64,000 bases of DNA from Lates calcarifer (taxonomy: Eukaryota > Chordata > Actinopteri > Centropomidae). Positions 1 through 11,900 of the stretch are shown here, in pieces. Location of the stretch: positions 26,741,504 through 26,805,503 of the forward strand of contig NC_066847.1 of the NCBI RefSeq assembly GCF_001640805.2, read 5' to 3'. Below the pieces are notes generated by a model. It saw nothing but the letters and a program-made list of their open reading frames with translations, was not told the DNA's origin and searched no databases. Numbering within the stretch: position 1 is the first letter of the stretch; each line of letters starts with the position of its first letter. The position numbers were made by a program, and so were the translations under genes.

Positions 1-779
1 CCTTGCCTGAAGCCCACGGATGCATGTGACAGACAGGGTATCATGCTCCGAAACCCTTCTTGAAAGGCTTCTGTTGCTGCTGTTGTGGGGATTAAACCAG
101 CCTCATAATGGCCTGTGGGATTTGTGCCACTGCCGGGTGACAGCTGTCGAATTGGGTGGCAGGCAGAGACGAATTGCAACTAGAACACAACGCTCAATCT
201 ATACAGTTGCCAATCACAGTGCAGATCTATTGACCATGAGAAAAAGGAGAGATAAGGCAAATACAGAGCTGCTTCAATGACAGGTAGAGCGTTGTTATGT
301 GAAGAAATGTATTCAGATGATGGTTGCGTTGGACTTGTGTGTGTATAATCCCATAAACGCTAAATTCCCGAACCATACCCACACCTCTTCCTACAACTGT
401 ATCTGCCTTCCTTTCTGCTCTTGTTTTGGGGATTTGCAAGATTATTTTTCCACGGGAACTACTTTACATCCTCAACAGCTACTCCATACAGGATCCACAG
501 TTGCCATGGCAATATCTGTGGCAGAAAAAAGAGAGAGAAAGAGAGAGACCAAAAGAAAAAAAAAGGAAAAAGTATTCAGAGTTGACAGGGAAATAACTGG
601 TTTCATTATATTCAGCCAGCTGATTCTCTCTATCACCAGTGACAGGGCAACGGCAGGCACGGTGAAAGAGCTTGTGTTTGTGTTTGAGTGGTAATAAATT
701 ACTGCTGGGGTCAGGGCTGTGCAGGCCGCACTCACTGATTAAATGAGACCAAACTTATATCCCTCTGACATCTCCCAGC

Positions 780-980
780 CTCCTTCTCAGGAATCTGAAG
801 GTGCAGAGACAAATCCCATAATCCTAATTAAGTATTTCCTCCTATTGCAGCGTACAAGACGCCTGGCTGTTTACACAGCTAAAGCCCTCATTCGGTTCCC
901 ATGCTGAGTTCAAACACGTAGTTTAGGGTAATCTTTGCAAATGCTGAAGAGGAAAGTGACATCACAGAAAGTTATGAAAA
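780..980. promoter_or_regulatory. Candidate conserved non-coding element
   Basis: Repeat-free, balanced composition with CCTAATTAAG, GGGTAATC and TTTGCAAAT words. The call rests on appearance only. Confidence 0.2.
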
Positions 981-2689
981 AAAATCACTTTGGGGGAGGA
1001 TGTGGATAGTTTAATAGTAAGTATTGCATCAGCAGGCCACAGACTCAGCTTCTGCACTATTTGTGGGTGAAAAAATTTGTCCCCTATTTGAGGATGTCAT
1101 TCTCATTTTCACTGACTCACAGTAGTCTCACGGTCAATTGAGCGGGATAGTGTGGGAGAGAAAATCGCGAATGCAGCTGCTGCTGTGGGTTTCTGTGTGC
1201 CTCTTTCTTCCGAACAGTTTAACATTTCAAAACAAGCAGCATGATGAAAAGCAAACACACTCCGCACTCCTGAATCCACATCAATACTCCAAATGGGAAC
1301 AAAAGGTGAAGTTTCTGGACGTATAGAGAGAGGTAAGTGTGTTTCAGCAGAATCTTTGTTGCATTCCTACATCTCAAACTCAAGATGACATGATGAATGT
1401 GCTCAGAAGAAAAACACCTTCTCTTGTGTTGGATTGGCAACTGACATAAATGACAATTACTTTCAAATTAAATAAGCAACACTTATACACAAACACACAA
1501 ATACACAAATAAAGCAATTAAAATGACATTGTAAACCTGCCATTCACTCAGAAGTGTGTTTTGTTCATTGCTACTTAACTTGGATGTTTGAGTTTCACTG
1601 TGCACAAAGACGTCTGTGCATCACTGTAGTTTGACACGAGAAAACCTATTGTCACTTTGATCTAATGAAGAGGGAAAGTTTCTTCTCACTCACTGAAAAG
1701 TCATACAAGTATGATTTGGTGACATCACAGCTGGTTTGGAAGCTAATTGTGGCTAATCAATATCTAAATTTAGTTCTTAATTCATTAACCAAGTGCTTAC
1801 ACTCTTTAATGACATAATGCTTAATGACAAGTTTTAAGCATGATCTGTATGAGAATAAATGGTTGAGGAACACACTGTATAGATTTTTATATGTGTGTGT
1901 TTGTGTATTATTAAATATGACTACAGCTAGAATTATACTGTTTATACTGTTATCAGTGTGTAACTGTTTATTCAGTAATTACAAACGCTTAATTACAGTT
2001 ATAGAATGTCATTATATGTTTTTAAAACTGCATTATGGTGTGTTACCAATAACTGAGCAATGACACTGACTTTTATTTTGAAGATTAATTGCAGAGACCA
2101 TAATATTTGGCTTCTTATATGACCCTATAATTCCCGATTAAACTTGTAAAAGGTAAATAATTCATCATCTTTATCTTTGCTCACAGTGACAGTTAACAAT
2201 AATGTCATGATTTATATGACTGTGGAGTAATGTGGAAGCAAAACACCGGTTTGACTCCCATGCACCTCCACTCTATTGCCCTTGAGCCCTGCAGTGACTG
2301 CATGATTCAGTCCAAACTGCTTTCCCTTCCAATCAAAACATTGTCACTTTAAATACAAGCTGAACCTCTGTCACTGTGTTTGCACTCTGCAGGGGCGAGC
2401 AGTGCCTCAGTGGCTTCACACAATGCTTGTGGTTCTGTTGAGGGCATTTGAAGTTTTGTAATTCCTCACACATCTCAGGATTAGGGACATGGGAGGCTGT
2501 GCCCCAGTCAGACCTCAAGGGCAACGTCACCCTACAGTGCTGCTTCAGAATTACAAACAACACAGATTCACTTTAAGCAGAAGCTGCTACTCAAAAGGCA
2601 ATCAATACCTGCTGGGGGGGGGGGGATAATACCTCACATCATAGGACACATCAATCACAAGCACAGGTGTGCCTGTCAAGGTAGCAGAT

Positions 2690-3060
2690 ACCTTAATTAA
2701 TAAATATCAACTGAGCCTTCTGTGGTGAATTAATATTTCCCATCCTGCCAGCATGTCAGGGAAACATGTTATGATTTGAGGAAGAAATCATTTCCGGCTC
2801 GAGTGTCGCCATTCCAATAAACGTTTATCATGTTGCTTGACTTGTAATTATTGTTAATGACATTGTGCTGATGACAAGCAGGAGCACTACAAGTTATTAC
2901 TCGACTCGGGAATGTTGATGACAAGTTAAATAACATCATCTGCTGAATTAGATGATGCTGTTTAACCACAGGTCGAGGAAGAACAACGGAGCACATGGCA
3001 GGATAGAGCCGCAGTGTAATTATTATACAATGAACCGCACACAGGCAGCTTCTTTATTAA
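2690..3060. promoter_or_regulatory. Candidate conserved non-coding element
   Basis: High-complexity sequence with clustered homeodomain-type TAATTA/TTAATGA words and the half-repeated GATGACAAG motif (2871, 2919). It looks like vertebrate developmental enhancers, but conservation was not tested. Confidence 0.25.
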
Positions 3061-3579
3061 ATGGAGCAAGAAGAGCTATCATTCACCTTCCTGTTTTTGG
3101 GTGGAGTGGACACTGGTAACAAGCTCCACAAACGAGCTGTGCTTCTGTGACTTGAGGAGGTAATTCTAAGATATGTGATGCTCAGAGAGCGTTGATACAG
3201 AGGATCAACACCAAAACAGCTTACAGTTACATGTGAGGTATTTAGCTGACGCTGTTATGCAGAAGGATTTAGAGTAGGTAAGCTAGTAGAGTTTCAGTGT
3301 TGTTCAAAGACACTTCATAAGACTGGTTCCTGATGGACAAATGCTGGTTGCTACAAAGTAATGCTTTGGAATTAATATGATGTTATTTTAACGACATTTC
3401 TATGTTAACTTTTTAATTTTTTAAATTTAATTTCTGCATGGGCATAATTGAGGTGCTCAATCCTATTTCTTTCCTATTATTTAACCTGAGAGGAAAACCT
3501 GCAGACACTGCTCAGGGCAGTAAAAACACTTAAAACTCTGCAAGCTTTTCCAATGTAAAAAATAATTAAATGTATGATA

Positions 3580-3900
3580 TTACAGTAGCTTCGGAAAGTG
3601 TCCCAAAGTATCCATCTGTGTTGTAATAAATTCATAAAATTGCCATTTTAACCCATAAATCTGCACTCAATATCCCATAATGACAAAGCGAAGACGGATT
3701 TGGGCAGTTTATCCAATCCAGACTGGATGGGAAGCGTCCAAACCGCCATTTTTCATCTCTTCACAGAGGTCCTGTGGGGTTTAAGTCTGGTCTTGGGCCA
3801 CTCAGGAACAGTCAGAGATTTGTCCTGAAGCCACTCCAGCGTTGTGTTGGCTGTAATGCTTTGGGTCACTGTAGTGTTGAAAGGTGAACTACTGCCACAA
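3580..3900 (-). mobile_element. Decayed Tc1-like DNA transposon fragment
   Basis: The left end (TTCGGAAAGTGTCCC, then CCCATAATGACAAAGCGAAG) resembles the terminal region of common fish Tc1-like elements. Antisense to it, a broken transposase C-terminal segment is readable (for example EWLQDKSLTVPEWPKTRL). Most of the coding region is deleted, so the copy is dead. Confidence 0.75.
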
Positions 3901-4075
3901 AATCCTTTAAGCCTTACTGTATCAACAATACCGCAATATTTATGCATTTTTAAAACCATACTACTATTAATTTGGAGATCAAGACAAATAATTCCAGAAC
4001 ATGTTGTTGGACTGCACTGATATAAATATATAAAGGCAGGAATAGCATTCACACATGTACTTTGTGTTTAGAACT

Positions 4076-4220
4076 AATTGGCAAAGTTTAGCATGCTAAC
4101 ATGTTAAATTAAGATAATGAACATGGTTAACAATACACTGCTAAACATCAACATGCATTAGCAACAATAAGCATATCAACATATTGACTGAAGCATTAAG
4201 CTCAAAGCACTACTACGCGT
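4076..4220. repeat. Interspersed repeat (TTAGCATGCTAAC family type)
   Basis: Sequence rich in TAGCATGCTAACATG and CATTAGCA words and ending TAAGCTCAAAGCAC resembles a dispersed teleost repeat. The class is not known to me. Confidence 0.4.
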
Positions 4221-5510
4221 CAATACAGTCTCATAGGGCTGCTCCCAGGACACTCTAGACAGCAGCACTGATACTGAGTGGATTATCCTAGTGAAACAAA
4301 GTCTACTAAAATGAAAGTAATGAAGCTGAAGCTGCACAAAAGTATAAATGTGAACTATGAAGAATTGAGACGTTGACAGGGGATAGGATGAAGAGTAATT
4401 GCTTTTACAGGCGGGCAGAGCATAGCAATGTCCTGATGGCAGCAGTGTGAATTTGATGATGTGGTCAGGTAGGTTCAATAGCCTCATTGATTCTGTTATG
4501 ATATTTTGGTAACAAAAAGAACTCAGATACCTCTGACTTCAATAATTATTGAAAGATATTAACAGTACTAATCAGGCCGTTTCTGTCTCTCTCTGATAAA
4601 CTGGCAAAATAAAAGGTCAGGTGACTGTCAATTAAAGATGAATAAAAATAAGGACAACTGACTGAGTTAGGTTTTAGAAGCAGGTGACTGACACGTCGTT
4701 CTTGTGCTGTGCGTGTTGACAGTTCCAGGTTCTATAATGTCCTCTGTGATATTTGTCTGAATCAATGGTTCACATATATTACCATCAGCTTTGATTTATT
4801 TCTCATAATCTATCTTCCTGTGTGTTTTTATGAATAAACTTCAAAAACACCTAATTGGTTCCCCTGTTGTTAATTTCTCCAAAATTGTGTTATCAAATCA
4901 TTTACTGGTTGTAGCAATTACAAACACAACACTAAAGAAGGAATGCCACCCCATGCAGGAGACAGTTTCTCTTTGTCTGTTATTTTGCACACCTGCAGCT
5001 CTTTCTTCAAATGCTGTCTCGAAAACTCAACAATTCTCTGTGCCGTGCAAAATTTCACTACTGGGACTTTATTTTCGTGTCCCAAAAATAAACAGGTGCT
5101 AATTGCTACCTGTGTGGAAGAAAGGCAGATTCTGCTGCGTTGTCTAATTTCACTTCAGGAAAACAAAAAAGACAATCAAAAGTCTACTTAGTGCAGTGAC
5201 ACAGTGGGGGCCGAGTCATGTAGCTAGCATTTCATTTAACGCTCAACTTTAACCAACACTTCTGTCGCAGTTCTGTTTACATGGAAATCATTGTTCCCAC
5301 CATGTGAACCAACACTTCAGCAAATCCATTAATAATTGGTTCCACCTGCTTGCTGCTTGAACTGCAAGACAAAAAGCATGTAGCAATATGTATAAGTACC
5401 ATTATACTGTATAATTATTTTGTATTATGCACAAGATTCATTCAGCATATTAATAGTCTGAACAAAAGTAACCATTTTGGTACAGCAAAATACCAAACAA
5501 TGCCCAAGCC

Positions 5511-5551
5511 TCAAGTACAATATGCTGTAATTACCAGCATATTGTACTTGA
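5511..5551. repeat. Perfect 17-bp inverted repeat (hairpin)
   Basis: The arm TCAAGTACAATATGCTG (5511-5527) is the exact reverse complement of 5535-5551, with a 7-nt loop TAATTAC. It lies about 50 nt beyond the expected eif3h cleavage site. No pairing continues outside the arms. Confidence 0.9.
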
Positions 5552-5599
5552 TAACAGGCCACAGTTCAACTGTGAAAACAGACAAGAAACTGGAGAAGA

Positions 5600-5827
5600 T
5601 GTAGAGATGCAAGTCTTTTATTTAAGTCAAAATCAAGTGATCTTCAAAGATAATTTTGTATCCAAGGTGGAGTTAGGCATAAAAACAATGAATAAATTCT
5701 AAGAAAACAAAGACCGGACAGCGTTCGTCCAGTTGTTTCCGAGGTGCTTTTGCATCTCTTGTTACCATTCTTTCTCCCTCCCCCTTCATTGTACACTTTT
5801 TCCCCTCTCTCGCAGATTGTTTCTCCT
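5600..5827 (-). other. eif3h: eif3h 3' untranslated region
   Basis: A short 3' UTR of about 225 nt runs from the TAG stop to the region just past the AATAAA at 5622-5617. The cleavage point is inferred, not seen. Confidence 0.7.
5617..5622 (-). terminator. eif3h: eif3h poly(A) signal AATAAA
   Basis: This is the only canonical AATAAA (plus strand TTTATT) I found in the first few hundred bases after the stop codon. Cleavage is expected about 10-30 nt further on, near 5590-5605. Confidence 0.7.
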
Positions 5828-5922
5828 CTAGTTGTGGCCTTGGAGAGCCTCTGCCATGAACAGCTTCCCGAGGTTCTGCGAGGTGAATTCCTTCACGTTC
5901 TGGCAGTAGTTGTTAATTTGCC
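5828..5922 (-). CDS. eif3h: eif3h coding exon 8 (terminal)
   Basis: 95 nt code residues 311-341 and a TAG stop at 5830-5828: [20 protein letters not shown] to ALQGHN. The acceptor is CTCCAACAG. Human EIF3H ends in the same way with a slightly different last few residues. Confidence 0.96.
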
Positions 5923-8900
5923 CTGTTGGAGGGAAGCCACATGAAACCATGCACCCCCACACACAAACACAAAACACACGCCCACAGAAACATACATACA
6001 TGCATACGTGTGTATGCAGACACGCACACAAATAGGTGGAGGCAGGGAAGAGGGGTGGGGGAGAAAACAGCAGCACAGCAAAACATCAAATTAGTGGGGA
6101 ATTGAGTAAACGGAAGGATCAGAATGTTGTCAGAAGGCGGAGGAGAGATGAACAGCGTGAAACAGCAGGGAAAGGGGCGGTCGAGTTGGAGATTGAGTCA
6201 ATAAACTTTAAATTAATGTAATTTCAAGATAATGGTGTAGATAATTACAAAACAGAACCTGAGCTCCTGTGAGGGGAGCAGAGGCGGCTGATGGAGTTTG
6301 GAGGGGGTCTCTGTGGTGGAGACGAAGAGTTCTGTCTGCGTGTGGAGGTTGTGTGTTTACTTCAGCGCGTGTGTGTGTGTGTGTGCATGTATGTGCATGC
6401 GCGTACCTGCAATAAGCAGTGTGTCCATGCGTGGTGGAGGCTGGGGGGGCTTGAACATTTTGTTGATGTCCTCCTCAGGCAGCGGGGGCTCCCCTCTGCT
6501 CTGTCGCTGGGCGTTCTCCTGCTGCCGCCTCTGGAGGTACTGGAGGGGAGGGATGCAGAGAGAAAGAGGGGTGGTGTTAGTGGATGGGGAGCACACAGGA
6601 GGGGGGAGGCAAGAGAAAAACAAATAAAAATAGCACTGAGAGAAAGGAATGTGGAAGGGGAATAGATGGTAAAAGAGAAAATGGACAAAAAAGGATAAGA
6701 CGAAGGCATGGGGGTGGGGTTGGGGGGGGTGGAGGCGAGAAAAGAGAGGATGAGAATTTGGAGAGAAAAGGGTGAAACAATGAAGACAGGAAGGTGAGGA
6801 GTGGGAGTGTAGAAAGTGAGGAAAAAGGTATAAAGTAAGAAAGTCAGAAATGGGAAAAGGTAAAGTAACAGGAGGGAGAGATGCATAGAGCTGAGTGGCA
6901 GCAGATAGTGCAAAGAGAAAAAAAGGAAAGAGGAAGGAGAAAGACAGACAGTGGAAACAGTAACAAGAATGAAGTGAGATGTAAAGAAATGTGATGAAAG
7001 AAGAGATAGGGGAGACAGAGAGAAAGAGAAGAGTTATAAGTGCTGACAGGGATGGAGTGATTTGTGGAGGGCTGGCAGTCAGTAAATCAGTGAGGTGCTG
7101 GGTCTCTGGAGATCCTAAAAGCCTTGTTAATTTGGCAAGATGGAGGAGAGACTGACACAGACCAGAGGAAGGGGAGGTTGCAGCAGATGAGGAGGAAAAA
7201 CGGTGTGGGAGCAGCTTCACCGCTTTCAACCAAACATTCCACAATGCACCTGTATGGGTGACTGAAGCTGACAAAAACTGCTTAGATGAACAATAAATGA
7301 AAAGTTTAACTATTTGTTCATATGAATTGTCACTCCTCCAGTGAGTGGTTTTTTTTCCTGTCGATGCATCACAGCGTGACTGTGCATAATCAAAATGCTG
7401 TAACTGTATGCAAATCGTAGAAACAAGCAACAACAGCTTTACCCTTCTGCACTGTCTTTATATAAATATAGACATACAGTGCCAAAAAAGTATTCACTCC
7501 CCTTTTCAAAGTAAATGTCAAAAATAAAACAGATCTAAATTAACTACAAATAAAAACATTCTCCTTCAAGTCAGGATTTAGTAGAGGCACCTTTTGCTGC
7601 TATTTTTCCTAGTTATTCTTTACAAACTGCTCAGGCTCTGTCAAGCTGCATGGGGACTGTGAGGGAACAGCAGTTTTCAAGTCCTGCCACAAAGTCTGAA
7701 TAGGAGTGAGGTCTGGACCCCTGCGTCGCTTTGGCTTTATGTTTAAGGTTGTTGTCTTGGTGGAAAACAATCCTGTCCCATGTTGCAGTTCTCTTACAGA
7801 CTGCAGCAGAATCCCTCTGTATTGTGCTGTATTTCTTTTACTTTCTACCTTCACAGGCTTTCCAGGACCTGCTGCAGAGAAGCATCCCCAAAGCATGCTG
7901 CTGGAACCACCAAGCTTCATGCTGGGGATGGTGTGTTTCTGGCACTGTGCTGTATTTGACTTTGTTATGATAACTAAAAACTCTCTTTTCTGTATCTAAA
8001 CCAGAGGTTTTTGCGGGACAACTGTTTTGAGGGACTGAGACAAAAGCTGGGACCAGAGTCAGACCGGGTCCAAACTGTGCTCAGTCTAATTGAGTCAGAT
8101 AGGATCTTGTTTTACTGATGTAAGTGTTGGGCTTGTGTGTCAATATGTCTGTTATCTGAATGGATCTGAATGGATGAGAGCATGCTCAGTACCAGTTGTG
8201 ATCAAAGAAAATATTTAAGGAGGTCAGTACCCAGTGTAAAAAATCTGTGCAATTCAATGACAATTACATTTTGGAATTCAATTCACAGATATTAAATCGG
8301 TGAGAAAACTGTTGTCCAGTTGGTTATTGAATGTTTTCGTGTGGAAATGGGACTTCATTTTGGAAATTTGTTCTTACAACTTTACATTGGTTCTCAGGCC
8401 ATTATTATTATACTGTCCTTTTTTTTGACTGCAGCTGCTTGTTGATTGATAATGCATCATATTGCAGATTGTGTTGGTGTTCCCTCTCTACTGTGGTCTT
8501 TTTGAAGTGACCGATCTGGTCTAATTATCCTTGGGTCCCCTTTTGCCTTAGGTTGAGCATTTATTTATGCATGTCAAGTTTGGGCAGCTTTTACACTGAC
8601 CCATTTTGGATCTGGCCCAAAATGATAACCTCTACGTCAGACCATTAAACCTTGATACTCTTTGTTTCAGTTTCCGCCCCCCATGCCTTTTGGCACACTA
8701 GCCCATGATGTTGTGTGAGCTCGTGGAGATCAACCACAAAATTCTTTAGTGGCTATGTATTTAGCACTTACTACAATCAGCCATGATTCAGCTTACCTTT
8801 TATGTGTTTATTTCCTGTTGAATGTGTTATCAAAAATAATTATATGCTTCAGAAATAATCAGTTATTGCTCAATCATGTAAATGAAGCTGAATTGTATCA

Positions 8901-11900
8901 TTAACCATTAATCATGACTCCTCAGTTCATAAGATTAAGACACTGCTCCATACCTAATCTTCAAAGTGTCGCCTGCTTCTGAGACTGGGTTAAAAAAAGA
9001 AAAAGAAAATAGAAAATGAATAAATCAGGGGTAGTGAGACATACATTTCCTGATACAAAGACTAACTTGGCCACAGATTGTGCCTGAGAACCTGCTATTT
9101 ACCAAATTCAGGGAGCTATAAATGAAAAATGGAGCCCTCTCAGCACACTGCCTTTTTGAAACTTTCTATGATGATTAATAAGGTTCCATTTGTCCGGGAA
9201 GCAGCAGGGTCAATAGCACAAGATTACATGGAGCAAGTACTGTAGATTTCTAAAAGACGTAATAGAGGCTCGCTTTCTTTTTCTCTATGTGCACTGTTTG
9301 CTCATTATAGAAAATCACATGAAACATGAAAACAGTAGGCACCATTAAAGTTGCTGCCAGTGTGATATTGTCTATGACATGAGTGTGTGTATGTGTATCA
9401 GGGTAAGGCTTGGGGGCTGTGATGATGAGAAGGTCGGTAGTGGAGGATGATGGATCGTAATGGCTGCAGTGTGGGTGATCGGCCTGGGGTTGTATGACTA
9501 CATAGGTGTGTGTCGCCTCATGGCCCGGGCTGTGAATGCCTTGTGTGCATACGGAGGACTACCCGTGGTCACAGATGCGTGTTTGTTGTACGTCCGCTTA
9601 ATGTGTGTGAACTTTGCCTCGGCTTTATCCGCTGTCGGCCGAGATGATGATGACTCAGCCCGGATCAACATTAATACTTCAGACGTTTCCTCATTTCCAC
9701 TTGCAGGGAATAATGACTGAATAATGCAGTTGTTTGAACGTAGGTGTGAGTTTGTGCGCGCGCACACGGTGCAGATCAGTGAGTCACCTTGTGCCTCTTT
9801 ATTTCCATTTCCCTGACTAATGTGTGCATGTGTGTGTGTGTGAGGCCATTTGTGTTTGCATGTGTTGTCGGATGTTTATGATGCATCTGGCCGAGGATGT
9901 AGCTGCAGATGGTACGTGGTTGACTCTTCATCTGTGTGTGTGTGTGTGTGTATTTGGTTCTGGTCTTTTTGGTGCTTCTGGCTCCATTTGTGCTTGTAGG
10001 AGGTGTGTGTGTCTTGAGTCTTTGCAAACAGAATGTGTGTGTTTTACAAAGTGCTACTGCTGCTGCTTTTAAATGAAGTTTTAGTTTGTGATATGCCTCA
10101 CTGGGACAGAGAAGAATAAAAACAGAGTTTTTTCACTTATATTAAAATAAAAGAAAGACTTCATTATTAATACCAGCTTTGTGCTCGGTTCCAACAGTAT
10201 TTGAAGATTGTCCAACCATGACTCATGGTATTTAGCCTTCTGAACCAAATTTTCTTTACACAGGGACAAATTAATGACTGTATCGCAGAAGTATCCTTGA
10301 AGTGATGAAAATAATGCAGCAGATGTGAGAAGCAGTGCATTTGAAATTCAAGTGCTACTAGTGGGCGCATGTCAGCAGCTGCAGCGGGATGAGTGATGAT
10401 AACACTATTACAGATATTTGAAGGTTGACATTAGTCATTCTTATCTCATTAGTGCCTGCTCAAAATGACAAAAATGACTTTTAAACCTGTGTCTGTGCCT
10501 TTGCTTGAAGTTGGTAGTACTCATGCAACTGGTGATGATTTGCTTGCTGTCCAATTTATGTTGTAGTGTGTGCAGCTTTTATTGTAAAATCATCAGGCAT
10601 AGCTGAGTTTGTGCTACTGTGTGTTTTCTGGCAGTCACTTTACAGTTTAGTTTGTAGTCTAATTAATGGTCTAGTCTAGGCTTTTTTTTTTGGGATAGTA
10701 TATTAATTGAGCAAGTAAAAAGCCAGCCTGGTGTCCAGATTAGAGGTCCCCAGAGAGATCTGACGCACACACTTGAAACCTGCAGCAATACAGCTGAACC
10801 CTGCCAGAACCAATAAGACTGCATATAATTTGGATCCTGCCCAATCTGGGCCCAGTGTCCGATTCAATTGCCATTCAAATTACAATCAAAATCATTATCA
10901 AATTGTTAAAAAACGAAAGTGAAGTGGTCAGTGACATGATGAACGTGATTTGATCATCTGCCGTTTTGTGCTGTACTGACATACCACTGAAGCATTTCCT
11001 GTCCTTGGCTAATGTTTGTTGCAGCTGCTTCTTCTGCTTCTTATAGACCTGTGCAACAGTTACAGATATATATGCTATACATTATATATAATTTACTTTC
11101 ATTGTTTATTGTAGTTACAGGTGTGGGTTCTCTGTACATTAATATTTGAGCCTGGTGTGTGTATGTGTGTGCATATGCTGTGCTACCTGGTGCTTCTCCC
11201 GACTGCCTGCTGTGATTATAGCCACAATTGGTCGTGTCCATGTCTGAGAGAAATATACCTGCTGTTTTCCTGCTGAGTGTAAGGCTGTGGGTGCATCTGT
11301 GTGTGAATGCCCCTGTATGTGTATGTGAATGTGTGTGTGTGTATGTATGCACCTATTTCCCTTATATGCATGCTGGTAAGCTGATGTTTCTGCTGCTGAT
11401 GCTTGCCCATTGTGTCCGTAGGTGGTGTGTGCGCTGTGGGTCATGAAAGCTTGCGTGTGTGTGCGCAAGTGAGCTTTACCTGGTGCTTCTGCTGCTGTTG
11501 CTTACTCAGGTTGCGGCTGTAGGTGTTGTATTTGACAATGTCTTGGCTCATGTCATCCACTCTGTCCATCAGAAGCTGAAGGCTCTTCTCCAAGTGATTG
11601 CTGGAAGAAAAATGTCAGCATGTCAGTTGCACATTTTTGTACTGCCATCAGCAATAGTGAGAAGCAATGACAAGCACTATTTCATTTTCTCCTATGTCTA
11701 ATCTTCTAAATACTGCACGCTAATCTTAATTTTAACAAATCCAAGGCTGACCACTGGGATCAATATGGAGTTCATGACAGGCACCCAAGTGCCAACCCTA
11801 CAGTCACTAGTCAACTGCCTTATGTTTGTCTGTCTGTCCTGAAAAAGCCATCCCTCTTCTGTTTCTCTTAAGACCCGTTGCATGCTTCTCACAGCAGGCC

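Larger units (their letters stand above)
1..5599. other. Intergenic DNA downstream of eif3h
   Basis: No coding exon was recognised. The region holds a G run (2614-2625), a Tc1-like remnant (3580-3900), repeat-like sequence (4076-4220), a perfect hairpin (5511-5551) and two stretches resembling conserved non-coding elements (780-980, 2690-3060). In mammals the next gene on this side is the developmental regulator TRPS1, across a gene desert. Confidence 0.7.
6540..11479 (-). other. eif3h: eif3h intron 6 (4.9 kb)
   Basis: The 500 nt upstream of exon 7 are almost pure pyrimidine in the transcript. A Tc1-like fragment lies at 7479-7970 and a GT repeat at 9934-9951. The remainder is unremarkable AT-rich DNA. 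Confidence 0.8.

Noticed and set aside
6362..6913. 183-codon minus-strand frame in the pyrimidine tract
   Set aside because: It is Leu/Ser/Pro/Phe low complexity from a pyrimidine-rich intron and overlaps eif3h exon 7 in the wrong frame.
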